Source of the DNA: Pseudoips prasinana
Taxonomy: Eukaryota; Arthropoda; Insecta; Lepidoptera; Nolidae
Length of the DNA: 64,000 nt
Direction of reading: 5' to 3'
Assembly: GCA_951640165.1 (NCBI GenBank)
Contig: OX621263.1
Location: 5,602,501-5,666,500 of the forward strand
The notes under the pieces: generated by a model
Told to the model about the DNA's origin: nothing
Seen by the model: the letters and a program-made list of their open reading frames with translations, nothing else
The model's database searches: none
Made by a program: the position numbers and the translations under genes
In this document: positions 9,739-20,431 of the stretch, piece after piece
How the letters are laid out: the number at the start of each line of letters is the position of its first letter
Numbering within the stretch: the first letter of the stretch is position 1

Positions 9739-10784
9739 AATAAAAAATAAATCGGAATATATATATCAGAATGTAATGTTTGTTAGAAAAAATATTCATA
9801 ATTATAAAAAGAAAAGTGAACTGCATAATATAAATACTAGGAATAAAAACAAACTAGCCATGCCAGGCTTTAGAGTAAGCAAAACTAATAAATCATTTTT
9901 AGGAAATTGTATTAGGTTTTATAACAAGCTTTCTTCTCAAATTACTGATCTGCCTGACACAAGTTTTAAAACACATATTAAACGTATACTTATGGCTAGG
10001 GGTTATTACACCACTAAAGAGTACATCGATGACAAAGACGTCTGGCTCTCACTTCCTACCTGCACATTGCTCGCTGGAGATCTTGTAGCCATATAGACAT
10101 GACTGATCTGCTGTGTTACGTGAACTATCTGTAAATGATTGCTATCATATACTTAATTTAAAATATTGACTCTGTCTCAAAATGAATAATGTTATTGTTT
10201 CGAAGTTTTTCTTTTGTATACCTAAATATAATCTAAAATAATAAGCATTCAGACAACCGATCGAGCATATATTGTGTTTGCCTACTAAATAATTACTTTA
10301 AGTGGACCAAATCCCGTGTTCATGCCCGCTTGAGTATGTTTCGCCGGACCGTCTCAACTGGGCCGTGTTGAAACCGGTAGTAGATGAACCTGCTGAGTTT
10401 GTTTCGCTGGGTCTTCTCAGTTGGGGCGCATTGGATCCGGTGGTAGCATTAAAGCGCGACCGTCGTTTTAAACACAAGGTCCGTTATAATAATAATACTG
10501 ATTACCTTAATATAGACAGAACCATTTAGACAATATGTAGTAAAATATAAATTTCAATCATTAAACCTAAACATAATCTCCTTGACAATAACTTAATACA
10601 AGTTAGCTAAATATCACTACTATTATAAAATAAATTGTATAAATGTTTTAACATTCCATGTAACTAAATATATGTAATAAGCAACTATAAATAATAACTG
10701 TATTACTACAAACATGTTCTGACTATTTACAAGCGCTTTTTTAAAGTCTACGTGAATAAAAACCTTTTTTATTTTATTTTTTTT
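9739..10784 (+). mobile_element. 5'-truncated Jockey-superfamily LINE inserted in the foldback arm
   Basis: A frame at 9776-10096 encodes the last ~105 residues of a LINE ORF2, with the block NCIRFYNKL. Related blocks occur at 25010-25825 and, more distantly, in the 14781-19975 element. A long 3' UTR follows and ends in T/A-rich simple repeats (ATTTTATTTT). It interrupts a sequence that is continuous in the opposite arm, so it inserted after the foldback element formed. The same 3' end recurs at about 33000-33160 (-), 34180-34375 (+) and 53000-53160 (+). Confidence 0.75.
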
Positions 10785-11807
10785 ATTGAACGTTTCATTT
10801 GTCAACAATTGTCAAAACAAGAATTATAAGACCTTCACCTTGGAAGTTATGGCCGCACAAACGTGCACTTGATGTTTCTTTAATCTCGATTATTTCTTCA
10901 AAACTTATGATTTCGTACAGTAAAACTGTTATTAGAAGAAAGGTTTTAATATGTCCAAAGTACCGAAAGCATTCAATTCCACCAAAGTTTACTTAAACTG
11001 ACGAAATCAATGCAGAACAAAAGTTACGTGGCCGCGCAATCGTAACGTTACTTTGAACGCTGATATCTCATTATCTATAATTGTTAAGATTTCGGTGTTA
11101 ACATCCATTTATTCGTAATATTAACCTAATCAGATTGACATATCGTTTTACCCTCAGGACAATTTTCTACGCGTGTAATCTCAAAAATGATGATATCTCT
11201 TATAATGTTCGAGTAGAGTGACCATAATTTCTGTTAAATATGGGGATATCTTTTGCTCTACTAGACGAAAATGTACCTGTTAGGAATAATTGTTGGGGAA
11301 TTGGCTAAAATAAAAGAGTTTAATGCACTTTCCTTTTTCCGTTTGTCAAAAGACTTTTACGTTTTGTTATGTATTGACGAGTTATAATGGCAACAGTATT
11401 TCTTGAGCTGGAGTTTCAACCATTTACGTAAAATCGATAAAGTAAGTATAATTATTACGAATTCGCTGTGCGGTCACGGCGTAGAATATCATCATCCCCT
11501 CATTCAAATTTTCGTGGGTTAGTAATGCTAGAAATATAAAATAGAAATGTAGGTACATAATTCGAAATATAAATTTTCTCTCAAAATGCAAATAAATAGA
11601 ATTGCTATTCCGCAGGTAGAGTTCCTCCGTTCGAGTCAGTTCTAAAATCACACGTAGCTTTGAGTTCATAATTGTTATATTAGGTACTGCCTATTAACCA
11701 AGCACATCTTAAATTCTTCTCTTTTTTTTTCTTTTCGTTTTAAAAAAACAACGACCACACTTGGGAATCTAATACCTGTGTCGCAGGGTACTTTACAAAC
11801 ACATAAT

Positions 11808-12135
11808 AGACTAGCTGTGCCCCGCGGTTTTACCCGCGTTAAATTTTATAAATTATCACAGCCCTTCTCCCGTATGTGATAGCGTGATAATATGTAGCCT
11901 TTATGTTGACCCGACCTCTTAGTAATATTCATGCAAAATTTGAAGTAAATCCATGCAGTACTTTTTGAGTTTAGCCCGGACATACATACAGACAAACAGA
12001 TAAACAGACAAAGATTCTAAAAACTATTTTTTGGCTTCGATGTCGATTGTAGATCACGCCCCAAGTATCCTTTTTAAATAACATTCAATGTACAGTTTTG
12101 ACATTCCTACGATTTTATTATATGTATAGATATAG
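11808..12135. repeat. Dispersed lepidopteran repeat ('ctagctgtgccccgcgg' family)
   Basis: The repeat starts CTAGCTGTGCCCCGCGGTTT and ends near TTATATGTATAGATA. A close full-length copy lies at 24432-24755. Shorter or inverted relatives lie near 34994-35160, 37090-37125, 53270-53660, 56080-56270 and 59590-59940. It sits in the spacer of the foldback element. No coding capacity is seen. Confidence 0.75.
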
Positions 12136-13026
12136 ATAAATTACTAGAGTACAAGCAACAATGTCGCGTTATGTGGTGAAAACAGAACTAAGTTCCATTT
12201 TTTGGCCTTGTTTTGTATGGCATGATTTGAACATGTGTATAAAAGAAAAGAATATTGTATTGAACTGTCTTAGCCAATTCTACAATAATTATTCCTAACA
12301 GGTACATTTTCGTCTAGTAGAGCAAAAGATATCCCCATATTTAACAGAAATTATGGTCACTCTACTCGAACATTATAAGAGATCATTTTATTTTTGCGAT
12401 TACACGCGTAGAAAATTGTCCTGAGGGTAAGACGCTATGGCAATCTGATTAGGTTAATATTACGAATTAATGGATGTTAACACCGTAATCTTAACAATTA
12501 TAGATAATGAGATATCAGCGTTCAAAGTAACGTTACGATTGCGCGGCCACGTAACTTTTTTTTTGCCTTGATTTCGTCAGTTTAAACAAACTTTGGTGGC
12601 ATTAAATGCTTTCGGTACTTTGGACATATTAAAACCTTTCTTCTAATAACAGTTTTACTGCACGAAATCATAAGTTTTGAAGAAATAATCGAGATTAAAG
12701 AAACATCAAGTGCACGATTGCGCGGCTATAACTTCCAAGGTGAAGGTCTTATAATTCTTTTTTTGACAATTGTTGACAAATGAAATGTTCAATTAACAAA
12801 AAGATTTAGATCTCTATCCAAATTAGTTACTGAGATCTCCATGGCCGCGCAATCGTGCACGTTACGTTCGCGCGGCCAACTTAAAACCCCTGTAACTTCT
12901 TTATTTCTGCTTTGACAAAGTTTTGGTTTGTTCCTTTCAATTTTGACTAATTTTGACAAAAAATATAGTGATTTCTTTTTCTGTTTGGATAACGTGGCGG
13001 AGCAATCGTGACGCACACCGAGATAG

Positions 13027-14450
13027 CAAGCGCGTAGGTATTGCGAAGCGCGGCCCGGGAATCGAACCCCACTTCACAAAGCGAGAAGTATGCGAGCGTG
13101 AGTGTATAGGTGAAGTGAAAGTGAAGGGATAGAATGAATTTAGCAAAGCAAAATGATTGATTGTATTAAATTTGCAACATGAAGTATATATTAACAAGGA
13201 ACGTAAATTACAAAGAAATAATACAAGAAAACTGTGATACATAGTTATAGGCTAGTGCGCGGCGCGGGAGATCGCGAGGGAATGCCCTCGCGCGCTGCGT
13301 CCGCGCTCATAGCAACGCCCCGTCTTCGTCCTCTACGGTATTGAAGGTCGTGCTACTTGTGACAAACAACCGGTGCCCCGCTGCATAGGCGAGTAGCGAT
13401 TTGAGGCGCTTGTGCGTAGTCCGCTACACTATGGATTCTGATAGAAGTAGGTTTTTTTTTTAAATAATTATCAAACATGCTAAATTTAACAATTTAAAAC
13501 ATTTATCGCTTCTAATAATTGAAATTTAAAATAGGTCATTGGAATCAATATTGTAAAAAATCCATTAAGAATGAGTTCCTGGAACAAAGTTAAAAAGTAC
13601 TCTCGGCAGCGCCATTACAGTAGTTAAGTGTTAGGAATACCCTACAAGGACAGGGTTTTCCTGTATTTCTAATTCAGAACTTTGAACTGTGACGGAATAA
13701 TTTCATTTGTAATTCTCGAACCATTATCTAATAGGATAGATACCTTAACAATATAAAGTTTACTATTTCATTACTTTATTTTTATTGGTATATACTATTA
13801 TATAATGGTATATACTTTATTTTTATTGGATTAGATCGTTTTAAAGAAAATTTAACAGAAATTAGCAGCACAAAGTAATTACAAACACTACAGCTACACT
13901 TTATAGCTCTTTCATTCTAATATAATTGCTTATAAAAAGTTCATAAATAAATATAGGAATTATAGTAAATTTTTAAAATGTTAGACCATTTTTGTTTGAA
14001 TGACTTGGCAACACAGTATCGGAAATAATTTGACGAAAAAATTGGTGGACTTTTTGAAAGAAGTAAAGAATTGTTAATTTAATATATTAGTTTAAGATTG
14101 TGTTTAATGATTACGTTTATAACTGTTTCTTTTACTCATACGCCAGTTTTGAATATCATACGGACCGTGAGTTCTTTGGAAAACAACTTTGATATTGTCA
14201 TACGTAATAAATAGGTTATTCAATGTATTCGTATTCTTTACCTGTAGTCAATTCCACTTAAAAACTACTTCTAGAACAAATTACTGTTGAGTTCATTTCA
14301 TCCATAATGTATTCGTAATTTCGCTGAATAAACTATAACCAGAATTAGCTGATTCGGAATTCAAAAAACAAAAATACGATGGAAATGCATCACCAAGAAT
14401 TCGAAAGAGCGTGAAATAATCAACAAATTATTAGATAAAATAACCAGCTA
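13027..14450. other. Intergenic DNA with a GC-rich patch
   Basis: A B-box-like GGTTCGATTCCCGGG on the - strand (near 13046-13065) hints at a decayed tRNA-type SINE. A CpG-rich block spans about 13255-13430 and ends with ATGGATTCTGATAGAA before a GTAGGT donor-like site (13431-13446). That could be a first coding exon, but no second exon is found. The remainder is AT-rich with nothing recognisable. Confidence 0.35.
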
Positions 14451-14975
14451 CTCTTTTGAAACTCTGTCTGATTACTGCCATAGATAGCATGGGGTTATTA
14501 AACCCTAGTCTATCCATGGTCACCTATTAAATCAAGAAATTGGAGTATTATGTTGATAATGGACAATTTTCTGCATTTTTTAAATTTTAGTAGAGGAAAG
14601 AGTAACTTAACTTTCCAGAGTAAATTCCAAAATGGTATAGTAGTAATAGTCCTGCATATAATCTCTTTGTACAATGGGTTTGAACCATGAGTAACATTTT
14701 GAGTTGCAAGTGTCATAGCTATGAGTACCATAGCTAGATGCTCTCACCGGTCCGTAAACGTTCGACGAGGTTAAGCAACTAGTTTAGTTTAGTTTAGTTG
14801 TTTTTATTCAATAACAATTTTTACATTGTGTCTGAATTTTCTATAACTAAATGCACATTATTATATAATTATTATGGGAGAAATTCATTAAATTGTCTAT
14901 GGAATACAATACAATAAATAATAAAAAACAACAAATTATAATAATAAAAAAGAAAAAGAAAAAAAAAATTGTCAA

Positions 14976-17909
14976 TTATAATGTCGATGTTTCTCGGTTC
15001 AATACAAATTCGTCAACAGAGTAGAAACACTTTTTTAATAAGAACTGTTTGAGCTTTTTATGAAAACTGCTTGTGTAGACAAGGCTCTTGATATTCAATG
15101 GCAGTTTATTGAATAGTTTAACTGCATTGTAGTAGGCATTATGCTTAGCAACGTTTAGATGAGGACGCATATGGGGCTTTGTCTGTAGATCTTTTCTTCT
15201 TGTCCGCTCTCTAATATGCCTTTCTTCTTCAGACTCATATTCATGGATATTTTTGTGCAAGTGAGCAAGCAAGACCAAAATGTACAAACTAGGAACCGTT
15301 AGGATATTTAAATCGATGAAGTGTGGTCTGCACGAGTCTTGCTGTTGTATCCTAACCATGGTTCTAATCGCCCTTTTTTGGACTACAAACGCTTTTTGTA
15401 CATTATAGTTATACCTTCCACCCCAGAAAAGTATACTGTATCTAAGTTTGGATTCTACTAGTGCGTAGTAGACCATCTTTAGATGTTTCATAGCTACTTC
15501 ATTTCTAAGACTTTTTATCACATAACAGGCCGAGCTGATTGCCTTTTCTAAGTGCGTTAACTCTTGTTTCCAATTCAATTGACAATCGATATAGACTCCA
15601 AGGAACTTAACCGCAGGTGCAACATTCACTGATTCGCCACTAATAACACAGTTAAGGCTATCATTATTTTTGGAAGTTGAACGAAACAGCACAGCATTGG
15701 TTTTGCTAGCATTGACTTTTAAGCTATTTACTGAGAACCATTCATAAAATATGTCTAAGGTTTGATTTACTATAGTATTTAGGTCATGTATATTATCTGC
15801 TGATACAACAGCATTCGTATCATCAGCAAATACTACCAGCTGGATAGAACCCTCAGATTTTTCTCTCATATGTAGTATGAGGTCATTGACAAAAGTTATA
15901 AAAAGTATAGGACCCAGTATTGAACCTTGCGGAACGCCAGTGTGTACAGTAGACAGTTTGGACCTATATGTTTCTTCACTGTGAAAGTTGTTACAAGAAG
16001 AGTTTGTCATTGATACTACTGCTTTGAGCTCTACAAAAATCTTCCTATTTTTTAAATATGATGTGAGAAGTTCCAAAGCTTTGCCTCTCACACCGTAATA
16101 CTCAAGTTTAACTAGTAGCAATTTATGATCTATTGTGTCAAATGCTGAACTTAAGTCTAAGAACAGCCCAGCTACTTTCTGTTTGTCATTCATTCTACTA
16201 ACTACGTCCTTAACTAGAGTAGATACTGCGTCTAGCGTCCCAACACGTTTTTGATAGCCAAATTGGCTTTTATTCAGCACGCCATTTAAGTTAAAATGTC
16301 TCAGTAATCTAGATTTAATTAATTTTTCTAAAATTTTTGAGTAGATGGGCAGCAAGGAAATTGGTCTGTACATCTTTGGATCAGTTTTTGAACCTTTTTT
16401 ATGCACAGGTACAATTTTAGCAATTTTCAGTTGGTCTGGGAAAATGCCATCGTCAAAACATTTATTATAAAAAACACTTAGAGGTTCTGCTAGTATGTCT
16501 ATGTTATCTTTTATTACTGAGATGGGAATGTCATCATAGCCACAAGACTTTTTGTCATCCATCTCTTTTATTATTTCATATACCTCATAAGGAGTAACCG
16601 GGTCAAGGATGAGGTTATTAGTTACCCTTTTTGCACCTTTTTCCAGTATGTCCATTACAGCGTTTGTGGAGTGTTGAGTTTTTGTTGAGTTAGATTCAAA
16701 CTGCTTCGCAAGGATATCCACAATATTTGATGGTTCTGATGCAATCGTATTGTTTGTTTTCAAAATTAATTTAGTTCTGGTTCTTGCCCTCTTATTTCTG
16801 TGTTTTTTTATCACTTTCCAAACATCTTTTGAGATGTTTTTCGATTTCATTAATTTAGCTTGTATTGTGAGCTTTTTGGCCATATTTATAACTCTTCTAT
16901 ACAACATAATATATTTTTGTCTATAACTTATTACAGTCTCATTTTGTTTATTTCCTTGGCCAGCACAGAGAAATCGTTTCATTTTACTAGAAACTTTTAC
17001 TCCCTTAGTCAACCAACGCAGTTGTGTGTCACGTGTTAGGTTAACTTGAAGTTTTCTTTTTCTAAAGGAGCTTAAGAAAATTTCTTCAAATTGTTTTATA
17101 AATGAATTTATTCCAAAATCGTGCCAGTTATGATTCAAAAGTAAATTTCTAAAATGTAGTCTGGATTTGGCAGTAAAAATTCTTTTTGTAGTTTGATATA
17201 CTCGGTTTTTCGATCTTCTATATAATTCGTTGCTCACAAAGACTGTACTACAAAGTAATCCCGCGTGCCCATCTGCCAAGCCATTATGGTCAACTGCACA
17301 GCTTACTACACTGCTGTCTGGTAAATTGGTGAAGATATTGTCTATGCAAGATCGTGAGTCATTGCGAATAAATGTTGTTGATTTAATTAGAGGTCTAAAA
17401 TTATAGCAGGTCAATAAATTTAATAAGTCATTCTTTTTCTTATTTTCAGTCAGTAAGTCAACGTTAAAGTCACCGCAAATAACACAGTTCTTGTTAAAGA
17501 AATGTTCTAAAAGCTTTTCAAGCCGCTCTATAAAAGAGTCAAAGTTTTTGTCATAAGGAGTACGATAGCAACAACACACGGAAAGACCGGTTAAAATATC
17601 TTTAACACAACATAATTCAAAACAATCAATTTTATATAACTTATTAGCTATGGGCAATTCCTTGTATTCTCGGTCCAAGTCAACTAGAATAATGGTCCCT
17701 CCTCTTAACTTGTTAGCTCTAGTATTATATGATGCCACGTTATACTTCGAGAGGTTTAACAGAGATGCTAGTTCTTCGTTAAGAAAATGCTCACTAATAC
17801 ATACATAATTCATGTGGCTTTTAAGACTATCCAGATATATTTCCAAGGCATCTTTTTTGTTATTTAGACCACACATATTTTGATGGAATAAATTTAAATG
17901 GTTGCACAA
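14976..17909 (-). CDS. LINE ORF2: endonuclease and reverse transcriptase
   Basis: The frame reads 977 residues from a TTG; no in-frame ATG lies further upstream. The APE-type endonuclease is at about 1-215. It has the first-block HQN Asn at residue 11, the SEHF Glu at 40, CGDFNVD near 145 and a VDHNG/DGH block near 207. Reverse transcriptase is at about 500-740, with YRPISLLPI, SAFDTIDH, GVPQGSILGP and the catalytic FADD near 694. The C-terminal region holds LFWGGRYNYNVQKAF, as in CR1/L2-type elements. The first in-frame ATG is residue 12, after the catalytic Asn, so a downstream start would break the endonuclease. The frame stays open upstream across the end of ORF1 to a TGA about 13 codons before the ORF1 stop. 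Confidence 0.9.
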   Translation of the reverse strand: MCNHLNLFHQNMCGLNNKKDALEIYLDSLKSHMNYVCISEHFLNEELASLLNLSKYNVASYNTRANKLRGGTIILVDLDREYKELPIANKLYKIDCFELCCVKDILTGLSVCCCYRTPYDKNFDSFIERLEKLLEHFFNKNCVICGDFNVDLLTENKKKNDLLNLLTCYNFRPLIKSTTFIRNDSRSCIDNIFTNLPDSSVVSCAVDHNGLADGHAGLLCSTVFVSNELYRRSKNRVYQTTKRIFTAKSRLHFRNLLLNHNWHDFGINSFIKQFEEIFLSSFRKRKLQVNLTRDTQLRWLTKGVKVSSKMKRFLCAGQGNKQNETVISYRQKYIMLYRRVINMAKKLTIQAKLMKSKNISKDVWKVIKKHRNKRARTRTKLILKTNNTIASEPSNIVDILAKQFESNSTKTQHSTNAVMDILEKGAKRVTNNLILDPVTPYEVYEIIKEMDDKKSCGYDDIPISVIKDNIDILAEPLSVFYNKCFDDGIFPDQLKIAKIVPVHKKGSKTDPKMYRPISLLPIYSKILEKLIKSRLLRHFNLNGVLNKSQFGYQKRVGTLDAVSTLVKDVVSRMNDKQKVAGLFLDLSSAFDTIDHKLLLVKLEYYGVRGKALELLTSYLKNRKIFVELKAVVSMTNSSCNNFHSEETYRSKLSTVHTGVPQGSILGPILFITFVNDLILHMREKSEGSIQLVVFADDTNAVVSADNIHDLNTIVNQTLDIFYEWFSVNSLKVNASKTNAVLFRSTSKNNDSLNCVISGESVNVAPAVKFLGVYIDCQLNWKQELTHLEKAISSACYVIKSLRNEVAMKHLKMVYYALVESKLRYSILFWGGRYNYNVQKAFVVQKRAIRTMVRIQQQDSCRPHFIDLNILTVPSLYILVLLAHLHKNIHEYESEEERHIRERTRRKDLQTKPHMRPHLNVAKHNAYYNAVKLFNKLPLNIKSLVYTSSFHKKLKQFLLKKCFYSVDEFVLNRETSTL

Positions 17910-17955
17910 TAAATCATCTATGGAGTCATTTGCAATTCCTTCAATAGAGACGTCT

Positions 17956-19263
17956 TTACTGACGAAAAAATGTTTCTTTGTTTTGGTTGGGTTTTGTCAT
18001 TTTTTTAAAGTAGTAAGGAATTGTACCGCGTTTTAACTGGCCTTTTTCCATGCATTTATAATCATATATACGTAAGTTATCGTTGTTACAATTATTTTCA
18101 CACGAAAAGTTTGGAAATAACATTAAATAGTTTTTCAAGTTGTTGAACACATTAACCATAGCTTTCTGATTGACTTTTCCAGTATATTTAGAAAACATAT
18201 CATATGTATAATCAAGTTGGTTATTGGTGTCAAACATGTATGCATATTTAAAAGATTGATTACTTAGGTACAAAAGCCGATTGAAAGCTTCTATTCTTGT
18301 ATTAAATAAATTAACATTCAACTTCAATTTAAAGTTCGGAGAACATAGGATAACGTTAGTATGCATAATCTTTTCTAGTTTACATTTTATGTAGAGAACA
18401 ATTTTTTCATAATCACTCGAGACTAAAAAGTCTTTTTCCCCTATAAGAATAATACAATAGTCATTCAAAGTATAGTTTACAAGTTTTTGGTCGAGTGTTG
18501 CCAGTAGTTCTGAAACACCCGCCTTAGGCATGCAATAATGACAAATTTTTGCTTTGGTAAATGTGTTTTCGGCAATACGCAAGATATTATTAATATTATT
18601 ATCACTAATTATACAAAGTCTAGTTGGTTGTACGTTTTTCAAGAGTATGTTACGTTGGCTCGTAGTGACCGCACTGTCTAGTGGATCAGTGGCGCGCTCT
18701 GGTGTTACCTGTAATGGCATTGTATCATAAACAATGTTTGGTTCCTCAACATCTATTATCTTTGTGTCTTCATGCGTCGTGTTATTTAGTCCACTTTGCT
18801 GGTTGGGGCTTTGTTGCATATTTTTAAAGTCAAGCTTAGTTCTGATAAGACTTTTACGTTTTATTTTGGTTGAAGATTTCTTTGAGGAAACACTTGTACA
18901 TATATGTGTTAATTTTTTTATTTTTAAGTTGCAATCACTGATTTGTTTAGCTTGAGAGCTATTTTCTAACAGTAAATTATCTATTTCAGCTTCTGCTGTC
19001 TTTAACTTATCTTCGAGTAGACTTATTCGCATTTTCAGTTCTTTTACTTCATCATTTGCACTTTTAGTGTATAAGTCTCGATAGCTTCGGTTTAAATCGA
19101 AAGTGGGGGTTGAAGAAGGTGATGTATATTCTTCCTCGTTTCCTGAGAATTCTGAATCTGCCCCAAACGAACTGTGTGTAGCAGTAAGGTCCTTGTTTTT
19201 GTTTCTCATCGTTATGTTGCTTGTGTAATTACTATTAGACATTAGGCTTGTGGGTTCAGCCAT
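17956..19263 (-). CDS. LINE ORF1 protein with coiled coil and SGNH-like domain
   Basis: The product is 435 residues, starting at the ATG at 19263. A Ser/Thr-rich N-terminus is followed by a leucine-rich coiled coil (EVKELKMRISLLEDKLK, about 74-110) and a basic linker. The C-terminal part contains RLCIISDNNINNILRI and DYCIILIGEKDFL. Position and spacing suggest an SGNH/esterase-type domain like that of CR1 and Daphne ORF1 proteins. The expected GDS and GxND motifs are not intact, so hydrolase activity is doubtful. No zinc knuckle is seen. Its role would be RNA binding and particle assembly. The stop TAA (17958-17956) lies in the +1-overlapping start of ORF2. Confidence 0.75.
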   Translation of the reverse strand: MAEPTSLMSNSNYTSNITMRNKNKDLTATHSSFGADSEFSGNEEEYTSPSSTPTFDLNRSYRDLYTKSANDEVKELKMRISLLEDKLKTAEAEIDNLLLENSSQAKQISDCNLKIKKLTHICTSVSSKKSSTKIKRKSLIRTKLDFKNMQQSPNQQSGLNNTTHEDTKIIDVEEPNIVYDTMPLQVTPERATDPLDSAVTTSQRNILLKNVQPTRLCIISDNNINNILRIAENTFTKAKICHYCMPKAGVSELLATLDQKLVNYTLNDYCIILIGEKDFLVSSDYEKIVLYIKCKLEKIMHTNVILCSPNFKLKLNVNLFNTRIEAFNRLLYLSNQSFKYAYMFDTNNQLDYTYDMFSKYTGKVNQKAMVNVFNNLKNYLMLFPNFSCENNCNNDNLRIYDYKCMEKGQLKRGTIPYYFKKMTKPNQNKETFFRQ

Positions 19264-19983
19264 TTTTCTTGTTGTATTATAACTTTAATTACAATGTGGT
19301 ATAGTTGTTTAATTCTATTTCTATGGGCATCACCGTCCGTGTAGTTAAACATCAATTAATAAATTATTTATTTGTCTAAGTCCTCTTAAAGTCATGAGAA
19401 TAATCGTAATTATAACTAAGAATGATGTTTTGGTCCAAACATTGTCACAAAAAGTCACTGCATACTGTGCAGGATTAGAACGCCCTACCACATTCGTCAA
19501 GTCCAACGCTATACCACAAGACCAGATAGCTCTTGGTTTTAATGTCGAAATTCACAAGTAGTACATAGTACGATAATTTATACGAGTAGGTACTTCGAAT
19601 TTCTTTTGCCAGTCATTATAAGGGTTCAAAGTCCAGTTTTAAATTTCGTCACATGAAGTCTGTTCGATGCATTAACAGTTTGTTGTGATAATTATTTTAA
19701 AATCACTCACAGTTTATGGCAAATTCCTTCGTACTTTTATATCGGTCTTCGTTATTGTTGAAATGGAGTGTTATTATGTAGTTTTCTTGTAGATTCTTAG
19801 AACTTCACTTGTTAGTTGGATAATTTTGGTTCACTTTTAGGAGTAATGACGTATATTACTATTTGCCAACGCTAAGAAATCTGTATAATAGTACACTTAA
19901 TACATTTGTTTATAACATATACACTAATAACTTGTTTTACTATTTAAAAATATTTTTCGTTTGCGGAGTCGCTACTATGCTCA

Positions 19984-20172
19984 CAGTCAATCCATAGATG
20001 GGTAACCGCCTAAGTTGTTAAATTTCTGAACGTCTCCATGGTTCGGGGGGCATGCTAAGCTGTTGGTCCTGGTTGTAGCCATAAGGCAACAGTTGTTAAG
20101 CCATGTCAGGAGCCTACTGGGCGGCTTGAACAACTCTGACACCAGGGTAACCACTGCCCACAAGATAAGTAA
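19984..20172. repeat. Dispersed repeat fragment split by the LINE
   Basis: The sequence 'ccatagatgggtaaccgcct...ttaaatttctgaacgtctcc' recurs near 21100-21190, 24285-24390 (inverted) and 60105-60190. Its other part lies at about 14700-14780, on the far side of the LINE. Confidence 0.6.
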
Positions 20173-20295
20173 GTACAGACGCCCGCACATCAAGCTTCCC
20201 CAATCTGTCAAATTACCACAATTGAAAGTGAACCTTATGCTTATGTGATAAAATTTAAAATCTATAAAAGAAAGTTGACAGATTGTGGTAGGTAG
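20173..20295. mobile_element. Palindromic MITE, copy B
   Basis: It begins GTACAGACGCCCGCACATCA and carries the shared core with AATCTGTCAAATT and AAAGTGAACCTTATGC. Its right end is degraded. It lies just upstream of the cyclotransferase gene. Confidence 0.75.
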
Positions 20296-20431
20296 GTAGA
20301 GTATCATTAAAGTTTTTGACCTATTAAATGAATTACAGTTTTATTACTTTGTAGTTGGGATTTATTGGTGTGTGATTAAGCTAGTGAGGTGAAAAGACTA
20401 TTAAACTTTGGCAGGGTAATTTATTTTACAG

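Larger units (their letters stand above)
9508..13018. mobile_element. Foldback-type DNA element with ~750-bp inverted arms and 8-bp target duplication
   Basis: The ends GTGTGCGTC...CGATTGCTCCGCC are inverted at 9508 and 13018. They are flanked by a perfect direct repeat CGAGATAG at 9500-9507 and 13019-13026. The right arm is 12270-13018. The left arm is the same sequence but interrupted by a LINE at 9739-10784, and it resumes to about 11310. The arms carry several copies of CACGATTGCGCGGCC or its reverse complement (near 9665, 10850, 11030, 12540, 12715 and 12845). An 8-bp duplication fits hAT, P, Merlin or foldback/Mutator-like elements. No transposase is seen in the 11311-12269 spacer, so the copy is non-autonomous. 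The two 75-codon frames in the arms are mirror images and unlikely to be genes. Confidence 0.85.
14781..19975 (-). mobile_element. Near full-length two-ORF LINE, Jockey superfamily (CR1/Daphne-like)
   Basis: The element runs on the - strand. It has a ~700-bp 5' leader (about 19264-19975), ORF1 (17956-19263), ORF2 (14976-17909 and probably further upstream) and a 3' tail with AATAAA and short ACTAA repeats near 14781-14810. The flanks on both sides belong to one dispersed repeat: '...ggttaagcaact' on the left and 'gtcaatccatagatggg' on the right, found joined at 21079-21117. The LINE therefore split that repeat. Both ORFs lack internal stops. The exact 5' end is uncertain by tens of bases. Confidence 0.85.
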
